From: Bacteroidetes bacterium QS_8_64_10
GTDB taxonomy: Bacteria > Bacteroidota > Rhodothermia > Rhodothermales > Salinibacteraceae
DNA length: 14,961 nt
Assembly (NCBI GenBank): GCA_003022505.1
Contig: PXTQ01000072.1
Coordinates: forward strand, 1-14,961
Direction of reading: 5' to 3'
The position numbers and the translations under genes were made by a program. The first letter of the stretch is position 1; the number at the start of each line of letters is the position of its first letter. The notes beneath the pieces were generated by a model. It did not search any database, was not told the DNA's origin, and saw only the letters and a list, made by a program, of their open reading frames with translations. This document shows, piece after piece, positions 1 to 6,833 of the stretch.

Positions 1-429
1 CCCACCTACCACCAGCACCATCAGCACGTCGCCGAGGTAGGTAGTCGCGTGCATAAACCGGAGCACCGCGTCGCTCACGCCTCGTGCGAGCGCCGCCTGC
101 ACGCCTTGGTCGATGCGATAAAGCGTCTCGCGGCTCATCCAACTGTCCGCGATCTCGGCGAAGACGTAAACCGCTCCGATAAACAGGACGAAGCCACCCA
201 GCACCGCCAGCTTACGTGCCGCGCCCTGTGCGATCCGGGTGCGAAGCGGCCTCCAGCAACGAGGAAGGTGGACCAGCAGCCAGTCGTCAGCACGGCGGAA
301 CGGACGTGCGAGCGCAGCGGCCCGCCGGGTGAGGACGTACAGAAAGGCCCCGCCCAGCGCCAGCAGAAGCAACGCACCTCCCACGCTCCATAGCAAAGCT
401 CCCGCGTCTTGCTGCCAAGAGATCGTCAT
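1..429 (-). CDS. PAP2-like membrane phosphatase, N-terminal part (cut by window edge)
   Basis: The reverse strand reads open for 143 codons from an ATG at 429-427 to the window edge, with no stop. Two clear membrane segments are visible (about residues 11-33 and 74-92), separated by an Arg-rich loop, and a third hydrophobic stretch starts near 130. Residues 104-134 carry the spacing Y..D..V...L, then F-M-H-x-T-T-x-L-G-D, which resembles the N-terminal part of PAP2-family phosphatidate or undecaprenyl-diphosphate phosphatases, where a conserved Asp helix precedes a T-x-L-G-(S/D) turn. The catalytic KxxxxxxRP, SGH and RxxxxxHxxxD motifs would lie beyond the edge, so the family call is an inference. 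The gene diverges from the cobalamin riboswitch, and the 93 bases between the ATG and the aptamer must hold both promoters. It could also be another polytopic membrane protein. Confidence 0.55.
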   Translation of the reverse strand, partial: MTISWQQDAGALLWSVGGALLLLALGGAFLYVLTRRAAALARPFRRADDWLLVHLPRCWRPLRTRIAQGAARKLAVLGGFVLFIGAVYVFAEIADSWMSRETLYRIDQGVQAALARGVSDAVLRFMHATTYLGDVLMVLVVGG

Positions 430-469
430 CGTAAGGTCGTTGGAGCAAAAATGAAAGAACCGCGAAGCG

Positions 470-499
470 TTTGTCTTTCCAAAAAGCTGCGCCTACATT
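470..499 (+). promoter_or_regulatory. Candidate promoter of the riboswitch transcript
   Basis: TTGTCT (471-476) and TACATT (494-499) are separated by exactly 17 bases, 4/6 matches each to the sigma-70 boxes. The same bases also fit the Bacteroidota pattern: TTTG at 470-473, 20 bases, then TACATTTA (494-501), compared with TAnnTTTG. Initiation near 506 would put the start about 17 bases before helix P1 of the riboswitch. Position and spacing are seen in the sequence; activity is inferred. Confidence 0.45.
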
Positions 500-522
500 T
501 ACACCTCGTTCTTTGCACATGC

Positions 523-798
523 CTCGCAGGTTCCCGGCTTTCCGAGTCGGGATTGAAAGGGAACCCAGGGATTCGATTGACGAATGGCGATTGTCGAGTG
601 ACGATTCAGTCCACTCGTCAATCCGCAATCGACAATCGAAAAGGTAAAAGTCTGGGGCTGTACCCGCAACTGTAAGCTGCTTTCGCGCACCGCGCGGTCA
701 CTGTCTGTAACGGATGGGAAGACCGCGCCGAGATGAGACGCGCCTCTCCGGTCCGACCGGGGCCGGGGGAGCAGCAAGCCAGGAGACCTGCCTGCGAG
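523..798 (+). promoter_or_regulatory. Cobalamin riboswitch (B12 element) with an inserted hairpin
   Basis: The conserved parts of the adenosylcobalamin-type aptamer are present in order. P1 is a perfect 8-bp helix (523-530 with 791-798). Then come GGTTCCC at 529-535, AAAGGGAA at 556-563, the P5 stem CCCAG (564-568) with CTGGG (652-656), GGCTGTACCCGCAACTGT at 656-673, CACTG at 699-703, GATGGGAAG at 713-721, and the B12 box AGCCAGGAGACCTGCC at 777-792. The aptamer is about 70 nt longer than usual because a hairpin sits in loop 5. Alternative pairing is visible: GACCTGCC of the B12 box (785-792) is perfectly complementary to 838-845, and GCGAGCG (794-800) to 856-862. Either could replace P1 when no ligand is bound. 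A terminator follows at 895-930 and a BtuB-like receptor gene after it, as expected for B12-repressed uptake. Confidence 0.93.
571..640 (+). repeat. 70-nt imperfect hairpin of 7-mers inserted in riboswitch loop 5
   Basis: Bases 572-600 pair with 612-640: 29 positions, 24 Watson-Crick pairs, five symmetric mismatches, loop about 11 nt. The left arm is a run of 7-mers (CGATTGA, CGAATGG, CGATTGT, CGAGTGA, CGATTCA from 574 to 608); the right arm continues the complementary 7-mers. Removing about 570-642 rejoins CCCAGG with GGTAAAAGTCTGGG, the ordinary P5/L5 sequence of the aptamer, so this is an insertion and not a divergent loop. GG on both sides could be a 2-bp duplication, but that is uncertain. 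No second copy is in the window. Confidence 0.8.
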
Positions 799-894
799 CG
801 CTTTCACGCCAATCGATCCTCCGGGAACAGAGGTGACGGCAGGTCCCGCGCATTCCGCTCGCGCATCTTTACATCTCCGGGCAGCGTCGGTCAT

Positions 895-930
895 AGCCTG
901 ATCCTCGTGCTTTTGAGGATGAGGCTTTTT
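895..930 (+). terminator. Intrinsic terminator of the cobalamin riboswitch
   Basis: Arms 895-906 and 915-926 form 11 pairs with one G-G mismatch around an 8-nt loop, followed by five T (926-930). An outer stem CGGTCAT (888-894) is perfectly complementary to ATGACCG (933-939) and would cover the ATG at 933. The 3' arm contains GAGG (921-924), a possible Shine-Dalgarno for that ATG, so the hairpin could also block translation. Its place after the aptamer suggests transcription attenuation by cobalamin. Confidence 0.8.
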
Positions 931-932
931 GT

Positions 933-2954
933 ATGACCGCTGCTGCTTTTCGATTTTTCGTTCGAGGGGAATTCTCCGTCCCCCCCCTCCTGCCAGAAAC
1001 GACGCTATCGCTATCCCATAGGGGAGATGCGACATGTCGCGTCTCTACTACGGTTTTTGCGTGCGGCCTCTTCGTCTCAGCGCTTCTGCTGCTCGCGCCG
1101 GGTCGCACCCTCGCCCAGGTCGACACGCTGCGGGCGTCCACGCTCGACACGACGTTGGCGCTGCCGCGCGTCACGGTCACGGCCCGCGCCGCTTCCGTCA
1201 CGCCCGCCGAGGCTCCCGCGCGCCTCACCCGGATCGGCCCACAGGCGCTCCAGGCGTCCGGCGTGCAAAACGTGGGCCGCCTGCTCGCCGAGCGCAGCGG
1301 CGCGTTCGTCAAGAGTTACGGCGGCGGCCAGCTGGCAACGCTCTCGATGCGCGGGGCGGGCGCGGCGCAAACGCTCGTGCAGCTAAACGGGCACGCCATC
1401 ACCAGCCCGCAACTCGGCCAGCTCGACCTCTCGCTGCTGCCCACCTCGCTGTTGCGCGCCATGGAGGTGCGCCCCGGCGGCGGCTCGGCGCTGCATGGCG
1501 CGGGCGCGCTGGGCGGCGTCGTCAACCTGTGTACGCAACGGCCCGGCAAGCGTGCGGCGGCGACCGTCACGGGCGAATACGGCGCGTTCGGGAAGCGTAC
1601 GGGCAGGCTCGCCTTAACCGGAAGTGCGGCGGGCGTCGGCGGATTGGTGGTGGGCGAATACGCGACGACGAACGGCGATTACCCGTACTTGGACGAATCG
1701 CACTTCCCGTCCCAAACGGTGCGCCGCCGCAACGCCGACCGCACGCGCCGCTCGCTGTTCGGGGCCTTCGACGTGCGCGCTGCCGAACCGGTACAGCTTC
1801 AGGTGGGCGGCTGGTATCAACGGACGGAGCGCGGCCTGCCGCCCATCGGGTCGGCGCGGGCGCGGCAGTGGGACCGGCACCTGCGCCTCTGGGCCGACGC
1901 GACGTGGCCGCGCTCCTGGGGGGCGCTGCACCTCGGCGGCCTCGTGCAACGCACCGCGCTTCGCCACGCGCAGCAGGGTCTCGACCAGACGGGCCGCACC
2001 CTCACGGCCACGCTGCGCGGCAGCGCCGATATCGCGCTCGCGCCGCGCTGGCGTCTTCGGAGCGGGCTGGAGAGCAGCTTCAGCCGGGCGCGCCACCCCC
2101 AGCTGGCTGGCGACGCTCGCCGGGGCCACGCGAGCCTGTTTGCGCGCGCCACCGGACGCTACGGCGCGGTGCGGCTGTTTCCGGCACTCCGGCTGGACGG
2201 CTACGCCGAGACGCGCAATCCGACTCGCCTGGCCGTCAGCCCGCAGCTCGGCCTCAACTGGCAGCTCATTTCAGCGCTGCATCTCAAGGCGCGCGCCGGG
2301 CAGGCCTTTCGGATGCCGACGTTCAACGACCGCTACTGGCAGCCCGGCGGCAACCCGGACCTGCGCCCCGAACGGAGTTGGAACGCCGAAGCCGGCCTGT
2401 TCGCGGGCGATGCGCGCCGCCACGCCGAAGTTACCGTTTATGCGAGACGAGCGCGCGACAAGATCGTGTGGCGCGACACCGGCGGATACTGGTCGCCCAT
2501 CAACGTCGGCAGGACGCGCGCGCTGGGCCTGGAGGCCTCGCTCGAAAGCCGCTGGGCGCTCGGCCCGCTGGCGGGGCGCGGCGGGCTGTTCTATACCCTC
2601 ACCGATGCCCGCAACCGCGCCGCCCCCAACGCCTCCACGTATAACGAGCAGCTTCGCTACGTTCCGCGCCACAAGCTCAAGAGCCATCTGACGGTCGGAC
2701 TCAGCCCCGCTGCGCTCGACCTCGACGCGCGTTACGTGGGCCGCCGCTACGTGACGAGCGACGGCGGCTCCTCGCTCAATCCGTACCTCGTCGCGGGCGC
2801 GCAACTTCGCCTCGCGTGGCAAATGCAAGGCGCACGCTTCCGGCTCGCCGGGCGGCTCAACAACGCGCTCGGCACGCGCTACGAGGTGCTCGACAATCGC
2901 CCGATGCCGCCGCGCCACGCGCAGGTTCGCCTCTCGATTAGCACCGGTCCGTAG
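933..2954 (+). CDS. btuB: BtuB-like TonB-dependent cobalamin receptor
   Basis: Outer-membrane TonB-dependent receptor, 673 codons from the ATG at 933. A hydrophobic signal core ends in a probable signal-peptidase site after TLAQ (residue 62). A TonB-box-like stretch VTVTARA follows at about 80-86. The plug domain (about 90-200) has the typical LSMRGAGAAQTLVQLNG segment and a GGGSALHGAGALGGVVNL end. The rest (about 205-673) is a beta-barrel with alternating hydrophobic strands and the conserved AFRMPTFNDRYW / GNPDLRPE region. The last strand ends in STGP and not in an aromatic residue, which is unusual. The substrate call rests on the cobalamin riboswitch directly upstream and on the BtuG-like lipoprotein downstream. 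The start is doubtful: residues 1-36 do not look like a signal n-region, and a palindromic repeat (1024-1053) codes for residues 31-40. An ATG at 1034 has AGGGGAG upstream, and with one T fewer in the T5 run at 1054-1058 it would give a compact signal peptide beginning MSRLYYGFACG. Confidence 0.88.
   Translation: MTAAAFRFFVRGEFSVPPLLPETTLSLSHRGDATCRVSTTVFACGLFVSALLLLAPGRTLAQVDTLRASTLDTTLALPRVTVTARAASVTPAEAPARLTRIGPQALQASGVQNVGRLLAERSGAFVKSYGGGQLATLSMRGAGAAQTLVQLNGHAITSPQLGQLDLSLLPTSLLRAMEVRPGGGSALHGAGALGGVVNLCTQRPGKRAAATVTGEYGAFGKRTGRLALTGSAAGVGGLVVGEYATTNGDYPYLDESHFPSQTVRRRNADRTRRSLFGAFDVRAAEPVQLQVGGWYQRTERGLPPIGSARARQWDRHLRLWADATWPRSWGALHLGGLVQRTALRHAQQGLDQTGRTLTATLRGSADIALAPRWRLRSGLESSFSRARHPQLAGDARRGHASLFARATGRYGAVRLFPALRLDGYAETRNPTRLAVSPQLGLNWQLISALHLKARAGQAFRMPTFNDRYWQPGGNPDLRPERSWNAEAGLFAGDARRHAEVTVYARRARDKIVWRDTGGYWSPINVGRTRALGLEASLESRWALGPLAGRGGLFYTLTDARNRAAPNASTYNEQLRYVPRHKLKSHLTVGLSPAALDLDARYVGRRYVTSDGGSSLNPYLVAGAQLRLAWQMQGARFRLAGRLNNALGTRYEVLDNRPMPPRHAQVRLSISTGP
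1024..1053 (+). repeat. Palindromic repeat copy 1 (inside the 5' end of btuB)
   Basis: GAGATGCGACA (1024-1034) and TGTCGCGTCTC (1035-1045) pair over 11 positions with one T-G wobble, followed by TACTACGG. The centre is the perfect 12-mer GCGACATGTCGC and contains an ATG at 1034. It shares CGTCTCTAC...CGG with five other copies in this window. Confidence 0.7.
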
Positions 2955-3016
2955 CTCTTTTCACCATCTCGCGTAATTACCGGTCGACGCGCCGCGTCGC
3001 TACATCGGTTTTCGGA

Positions 3017-3044
3017 AAAGACGTTGCAGCGCAACGTTTCTACG
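3017..3044 (+). repeat. Palindromic repeat copy 2 (btuB / btuG-like spacer)
   Basis: ACGTTGC (3021-3027) and GCAACGT (3031-3037) pair perfectly around the loop AGC; a G-T and an A-T pair extend the stem outward, and the tail is TTCTACG. It lies in the 190-base gap between btuB and the start of the next gene. Confidence 0.7.
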
Positions 3045-3144
3045 TTATCGTTTCTTTTTTCACGCACAATCGCACCTTTTCATGACCCACGCACACCATT
3101 TCGCTTCTCGCTTTTCTTCAACCTCGCCAACGCGGAAGGACCGC

Positions 3145-3732
3145 ATGGATGAACCGGGAGGTTGCGCTCATCCGAATGGAAAGACGCGGTATGCTGCGTC
3201 TCTACGGTTTCTAAAAAACCCCCTGTCGCTCGCGTTCCGGCGGATAGCCCTTCCGGTAATCGGCGTCGCTCTGCTCGTTGCGCTTTCCGGCTGCGATCTG
3301 CTGGGCGGCGAGGAAGAAGGCGATTCCGCCGTCACGACCGGCGTGTACGTCGCCAACCAGGGCAACTTTAGCGACGGCAACGGCTCCGTGTCGGTCTACG
3401 ACCCGCAAGAGGAAACCGTCGACCACCCCGCCGTCTCCGATCTGAGCTCCATCGTGCAGAGCATCACCGTCACCGACGAGCGGCTGTACGTGATGGCAAA
3501 CACCGGTCCGTTCGTGGACGCCTACACGCTGGAGGATCTCTCGCAGATCGGGCAGGCCACGGACTTGAGCGGTCCGCGCTACATGGCCGTCGTCAGCGAC
3601 AACAAGGCGTACGTGACGAATTACACGTTTGGCCAACCTTCCACCGTTTCCGTGCTTGATTTAACCAGCATGGAGGTCACTAAAACGATTGACGTCAACG
3701 GTTCGGCGGGGACACGGAGACGGATGAGATAA
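3145..3732 (+). CDS. BtuG/YncE-like beta-propeller lipoprotein, N-terminal part (frameshifted)
   Basis: This is the first part of a surface lipoprotein. A membrane segment (IALPVIGVALLVAL) leads into the lipobox LSGC, with the acylated Cys at 3292-3294. After an acidic linker (LLGGEEEGD) come YncE-type propeller blades with repeats such as VYVANQGNF, SVSVYDP, LYVMANTG, AYVTNYTFG and VSVLDL. In Bacteroides, BtuG is a beta-propeller lipoprotein that binds cobalamin and sits on BtuB. Here the gene follows btuB and a B12 riboswitch, so the same role is inferred. The frame runs into TAA at 3730-3732, but homology continues one frame over from about 3709, so the gene is broken as written. ATG 3145 follows AAGGA (3136-3140); ATG 3082 is an alternative start. 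Repeat copy 3 lies within codons 13-21. Function by context 0.6; lipoprotein propeller 0.85. Confidence 0.75.
   Translation: MDEPGGCAHPNGKTRYAASLRFLKNPLSLAFRRIALPVIGVALLVALSGCDLLGGEEEGDSAVTTGVYVANQGNFSDGNGSVSVYDPQEETVDHPAVSDLSSIVQSITVTDERLYVMANTGPFVDAYTLEDLSQIGQATDLSGPRYMAVVSDNKAYVTNYTFGQPSTVSVLDLTSMEVTKTIDVNGSAGTRRRMR
3182..3207 (+). repeat. Palindromic repeat copy 3 (5' end of the btuG-like gene)
   Basis: AGACGCGG (3182-3189) and CTGCGTCT (3194-3201) pair with one G-T wobble around the loop TATG, with tail CTACGG. As in copy 1, an ATG (3191-3193) lies at the centre and the tail reads RLYG in that frame. Confidence 0.65.
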
Positions 3733-3770
3733 CGGAGCGTATAAACGCCGATTGCGACAGCCCGCGCTCG

Positions 3771-4232
3771 GTGTTTGCCGACGACGAGGACGACGTGTGG
3801 GTCGTCTGCACGGGCGTGACGATGCGCGACGGCGACGGCAACGTCACGGGCCGGACGAACGGCGCGATCCGCGTGCTCGACGGCGCGACGGGCGAGATCA
3901 CGAAGCGCATGGACGCGAACAGCCAGCTCGGAGGAAGTCAGGGCGCGTTTTACTCGGCGCAAGCTGAAGAAGCCTACATCATAAAGAGTGAACGCCAACT
4001 GATTCGCCTTGACACGGAAGACAACACGCGCACGACGACGCTCGGCCCGCTCGACGGCGACCCCATCGGGGCGGTCGGCTACGACGCTCGCAGCCGGCAG
4101 CTCTACGTGGGGCACGTGCCGGGCTTTAGCTCGCGCGGTGACGTTACGATCCACGAGCGAAACGGCGAGCAGACCGGCAGCTTCACCGCCGGCGTCGCGC
4201 CCACGTACATCACGTTCCGTGCGGAAGAGTGA
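3771..4232 (+). CDS. BtuG/YncE-like beta-propeller lipoprotein, C-terminal part
   Basis: This continues the preceding gene in another frame. The reading is open and family-like from about 3709 (DTETDEITERI, then CDSPRSVFADD) and ends at 4232. Visible propeller elements are VWVVCTG, GAIRVLDGATGEI, AYIIKSERQLIRLD, QLYVGHVPGF and the final YITFRAEE. The GTG at 3771 is only the first start codon in this frame and probably not a real start. Compared with the repeating blade pattern, a further piece appears to be missing at the junction: after VTKTIDVN one expects a strand such as NPEG...AYVAN...VSVID before DTETDEIT, roughly 30 residues. A single missing G in the run at 3708-3711 would restore the frame but not this missing strand. 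The protein would be outside the cell, anchored by the lipid of the first part. Confidence 0.7.
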   Translation: MFADDEDDVWVVCTGVTMRDGDGNVTGRTNGAIRVLDGATGEITKRMDANSQLGGSQGAFYSAQAEEAYIIKSERQLIRLDTEDNTRTTTLGPLDGDPIGAVGYDARSRQLYVGHVPGFSSRGDVTIHERNGEQTGSFTAGVAPTYITFRAEE

Positions 4233-4274
4233 GAACCCACCGCGTACATGTGTGGCGTGAACGCTGAAAACACC

Positions 4275-4304
4275 AGAGACGTTTCGCCGAAACGTCTCTA
4301 CTAC
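4275..4304 (+). repeat. Palindromic repeat copy 4 (between btuG-like and ABC ATPase genes)
   Basis: AGAGACGTTTCG (4275-4286) and CGAAACGTCTCT (4288-4299) pair perfectly over 12 bp with one centre base, followed by ACTAC. It lies between two convergent genes, so it might also serve as a hairpin terminator for either strand; a good T-run is not present. Confidence 0.75.
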
Positions 4305-4440
4305 CGCGACAAAATGCACGTTGCGGTTTCGAAGACGCACACGCTAAACTCGTACGAATTCATAAATCCACGCTCGCCGAAAATACCACGACAGACTGCA
4401 ACATCTGAATTGAATCGAGCATAAGCGCACCGCCCCCGCG

Positions 4441-5226
4441 TCACGCCGCCTCGGCAGCCGCAGGTTCTTCCGCACCTGCAACCCCCAGCTCGTTATCCGC
4501 GAGGTGTGCCAAATTCGGCTCGTCGACGCGCTCATCACGCTCGATCTCGCCGTCGCGCAGGTGGACGATGCGGCGGGCGTGGTGGGCGATGTCGTTCTCG
4601 TGCGTGACCACCACGAGCGTGTTTCCGCGCCGGTAGAGGTTCTCGAAGAGGCGCATGATGTCGTGGCCCGTGTCGGTGTCGAGGTTGCCGGTCGGCTCGT
4701 CGGCCAGGATGAGCGAGGGGTTGTTGACGAGCGCGCGGGCCACAGCCACGCGCTGGCGCTGCCCGCCGCTCAGCTCGTTGGGCCGGTGGTCGAGGCGGTC
4801 GCCGAGGCCCACGCTGCGGAGGGCGCGGGCGGCCATCTCGCGGCGCTCCGAACGGGGCGTGCCGCTGTAGATGAGCGGCAATTCCACGTTCTGAAGGCAG
4901 TCCGCGCGCGGGAGCAAGTTGAACGTCTGGAAGACGAAGCCGATCTCGCGGTTGCGAATTTCGGCCAGCTCGTCGTCGGTCTTGGCGCTGACGTTCTCGG
5001 AGCGCAGCACGTAGCCGCCGGAGGAGGGCGTGTCGAGGCAGCCGACCATGTTCATCATGGTGGATTTGCCGGAGCCGCTCGGCCCCATGACGGCGAGGAA
5101 TTCGTTGGCGTGGACGTCGAGGGAGACGCCGGCGAGCGCGTGCACGTCCTGCGATCCCATCTGGTAGGTTTTCCAGAGGTCGCGCAGCTGGATGAGCGCT
5201 GCTTGGCCGTCGGTTTGATCGTTCAT
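4441..5226 (-). CDS. ABC transporter ATP-binding protein, MacB/LolD type
   Basis: A 261-residue cytoplasmic ATPase. Visible motifs are Walker A GPSGSGKST (48-56), Q-loop Gln100 in GFVFQTFNLL, signature LSGGQRQRVAVARAL (152-166), Walker B LILADEPTGNLD (172-183) and the switch His in VVVTHE (209). The A-loop Tyr lies in TYQMG (21). The FQTFNLLP and DEPTGNLD wording is typical of the LolD/MacB/FtsE group, which drives mechanotransmission-type exporters. An extra acidic, Ala-rich tail (about 235-261) follows the core. The ATG at 5226 fits this group better than the ATG 36 bases upstream. It is last in an operon after the TolC-like and adaptor genes. The FtsX/MacB-like permease it needs is not in the window, so its partner must be elsewhere or lost. 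Confidence 0.92.
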   Translation of the reverse strand: MNDQTDGQAALIQLRDLWKTYQMGSQDVHALAGVSLDVHANEFLAVMGPSGSGKSTMMNMVGCLDTPSSGGYVLRSENVSAKTDDELAEIRNREIGFVFQTFNLLPRADCLQNVELPLIYSGTPRSERREMAARALRSVGLGDRLDHRPNELSGGQRQRVAVARALVNNPSLILADEPTGNLDTDTGHDIMRLFENLYRRGNTLVVVTHENDIAHHARRIVHLRDGEIERDERVDEPNLAHLADNELGVAGAEEPAAAEAA

Positions 5227-5246
5227 GGCGGGTGCTTTTTGGTTTG

Positions 5247-5273
5247 AGACGTTGCGGCGCAACGTCTTTACGG
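5247..5273 (+). repeat. Palindromic repeat copy 5 (adaptor / ATPase spacer)
   Basis: AGACGTTGC (5247-5255), loop GGC, GCAACGTCT (5259-5267), tail TTACGG. It has the same plan as copy 6 on the opposite strand, but the inner arm bases differ in a compensated way (GTTGC/GCAAC here, GCAGC/GCTGC in copy 6). It lies in the 87-base gap between the adaptor and ATPase genes, so it is within the presumed operon transcript. Confidence 0.78.
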
Positions 5274-5313
5274 GGTTTGCGCCGAGGCGCCTTCAGGTAA
5301 TGCGCCGGGACGA

Positions 5314-6756
5314 TCACAACGACGCCCGCTGCGCAGAGCCGCCGTTGCCGCCACCGCCGCCCTTCTCCTCAGCGTCTACCTTCATACCCGGCTTGAGGCG
5401 GCGGCTTACCACGCGGTACGGCCCCGTGATGACCGTCTCGCCGCCGTCGAGGCCCGACGTGATCTGGATGTAGCGGTCGTCGGCGATGCCGGTCTTGACG
5501 GGCCTCATGCGCGCCTTGCCGTCCTTCACGAGAAAAACGACCTTGCGCAGGTCCTCGCCGCCGGACCGTTTCTGTTGCGCCCCGTTCTTCTTCGAAGCCT
5601 GCGTGGAATCAGACGTTTCGGCCTGCGTGGCGTCCTGGCCGGGTTGCATCTCGTTGAAGTCGCGCACGGTGACGGCCTGAATAGGCACGGACACGGCGTT
5701 GAACTCGGTCTGCGTGAACACGTCGGCGGTACCGCTCATGCCGGGCCGCAGCGCAGCGATCTTCGGCGCGGCGGGCGTCGTCTCACGCGGGCCGGTCTGC
5801 GGCGTGTTCGCTCCGCCCCCCGCCCCGGAGCCAACGGACGTGCTGCCAGGGGGCGTTTGGTCGGCGTAGATGCGCACCTTGACGGGAAAGTTGGTCACTT
5901 GCTGCTGCGTGCCCTGCCCGCTGACGCGCGCGGAGTTGGCGATTTCCGTCACCTCGCCCAGAAACGACCGGTCCGGGAGGGCGTCGATCTCAATGCGCGC
6001 GGTGTCGCCGTCGGCCACGTTGATGACGTCGTTTTCGTTTACGTCCACCTCCATCTCCATCTGATCCAGCAGCGCGATGCGCATCAGCTCGGTGCCGGCG
6101 CGCTGCCGCGTGCCCACCACGCGCTCGCCCTCCTCCACGTTGAGCCGGCTCACGGTGCCGGTCATGGGCGCGAAGATTTCCGTCTGCTGGAGCTGTTCGG
6201 TGGATTGCTGAAGACTGGCCTGCGCGCTCTGAAGGCGATACTTGGCAGCGTCGCGCTGGGCCTTCGCCACCTCGTACTGCGCTTGCGCGTTCTGAAGCTC
6301 GCTCTTAGAAATGGCCTCCTTCTCGTAAAGCTTCTTCTGGCGCTCAAGCTCCTGTCTGGCCTGCAGGAGATCTGCCTCGGCCTGCTGCATGTTGGCTTTC
6401 TGCTGAAGCACGTTGGCGGAGGCCTGCTCGCGGCGCGCCTGGTACTCGTCCGCCTCGATGCGCGCCAGCAGGTCGCCCTTGCGCACCTTCTGCCCCTCAC
6501 GCACGGGCAGCTCCGTGATCTCGCCCGACACGTCTGGGCTGATGTTGACCTCCACTTCGGGCTGGACCTTGCCGGAGGCCGTGACGACCTGCGTGAGCTG
6601 GCGTCGCTCGGCCTGGGCCGTCTCCACGGTGGGGCCGCCGTCGCCGCCGCCCACCCAGCCGAAGGAATACGCGGCGGCCCCCAGAATCACGAGCAGCCCC
6701 GCGAGAAGGCCGATGATGATGAGAACGCGGCGCGTGGCGCTTTTCGTTTTGGCCAT
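5314..6756 (-). CDS. HlyD/MacA-like periplasmic adaptor (membrane fusion protein)
   Basis: A 480-residue adaptor linking an inner-membrane transporter to a TolC-type channel. One N-terminal membrane anchor (about 11-33) is followed by the first half of the biotinyl-lipoyl domain (VTASGKVQPEVEVNISP, then GEITELPVREGQKVRKGDLLARIE, to about 101). A long coiled-coil hairpin spans about 105-205 and is rich in Gln, Ala and Glu (QARQELERQKKLYEKEAIS). The second lipoyl half is IFAPMTGTVSRLNVEEGERV, and a beta-barrel and membrane-proximal domain end near DGGETVITGPYR. Two low-complexity insertions stand out: Gly/Thr/Pro-rich near 302-335 and Gln/Ser/Lys-rich near 377-405. The coding sequence looks intact, unlike the tolC-like gene upstream. 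The 78-base spacer directly before the ATG carries a 7-mer repeat and no Shine-Dalgarno. Substrate unknown. Confidence 0.92.
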   Translation of the reverse strand: MAKTKSATRRVLIIIGLLAGLLVILGAAAYSFGWVGGGDGGPTVETAQAERRQLTQVVTASGKVQPEVEVNISPDVSGEITELPVREGQKVRKGDLLARIEADEYQARREQASANVLQQKANMQQAEADLLQARQELERQKKLYEKEAISKSELQNAQAQYEVAKAQRDAAKYRLQSAQASLQQSTEQLQQTEIFAPMTGTVSRLNVEEGERVVGTRQRAGTELMRIALLDQMEMEVDVNENDVINVADGDTARIEIDALPDRSFLGEVTEIANSARVSGQGTQQQVTNFPVKVRIYADQTPPGSTSVGSGAGGGANTPQTGPRETTPAAPKIAALRPGMSGTADVFTQTEFNAVSVPIQAVTVRDFNEMQPGQDATQAETSDSTQASKKNGAQQKRSGGEDLRKVVFLVKDGKARMRPVKTGIADDRYIQITSGLDGGETVITGPYRVVSRRLKPGMKVDAEEKGGGGGNGGSAQRASL

Positions 6757-6759
6757 GAC

Positions 6760-6796
6760 GGTTCAGGTTGCAAGAGGTTACAGGTTGCAGGTTGCT
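6760..6796 (-). repeat. GCAACCT heptamer repeat in the adaptor gene leader
   Basis: Read on the minus strand towards the adaptor ATG: GCAACCT, GCAACCT, GTAACCT, CTT, GCAACCT, GAACC. It ends about 3 bases before the start codon, in the place where a Shine-Dalgarno would be. Confidence 0.7.
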
Positions 6797-6833
6797 GACC
6801 TCAAAACACGCAACGCGAGAACGCGCCCAACGC

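Noticed and set aside
287..628. Small frames over the PAP2 start and the riboswitch
   Set aside because: They cross the structured RNA and have no protein-like composition.
1034..2644. 536-codon plus-strand frame overlapping btuB
   Set aside because: It is an Arg/Pro/Ala-rich shadow of the GC-rich btuB gene in another frame. Only its first few codons (the ATG at 1034) are of interest, as a possible start of btuB.
3693..3732. Programmed frameshift as explanation of the btuG-like break
   Set aside because: No slippery heptamer or following hairpin is seen, and part of a propeller blade seems to be absent, which a frameshift alone would not explain.
5575..6798. 407-codon frame antisense to the adaptor gene
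   Set aside because: Rich in Leu, His, Gly and Arg without any motif; the minus strand has a complete adaptor with all domains.
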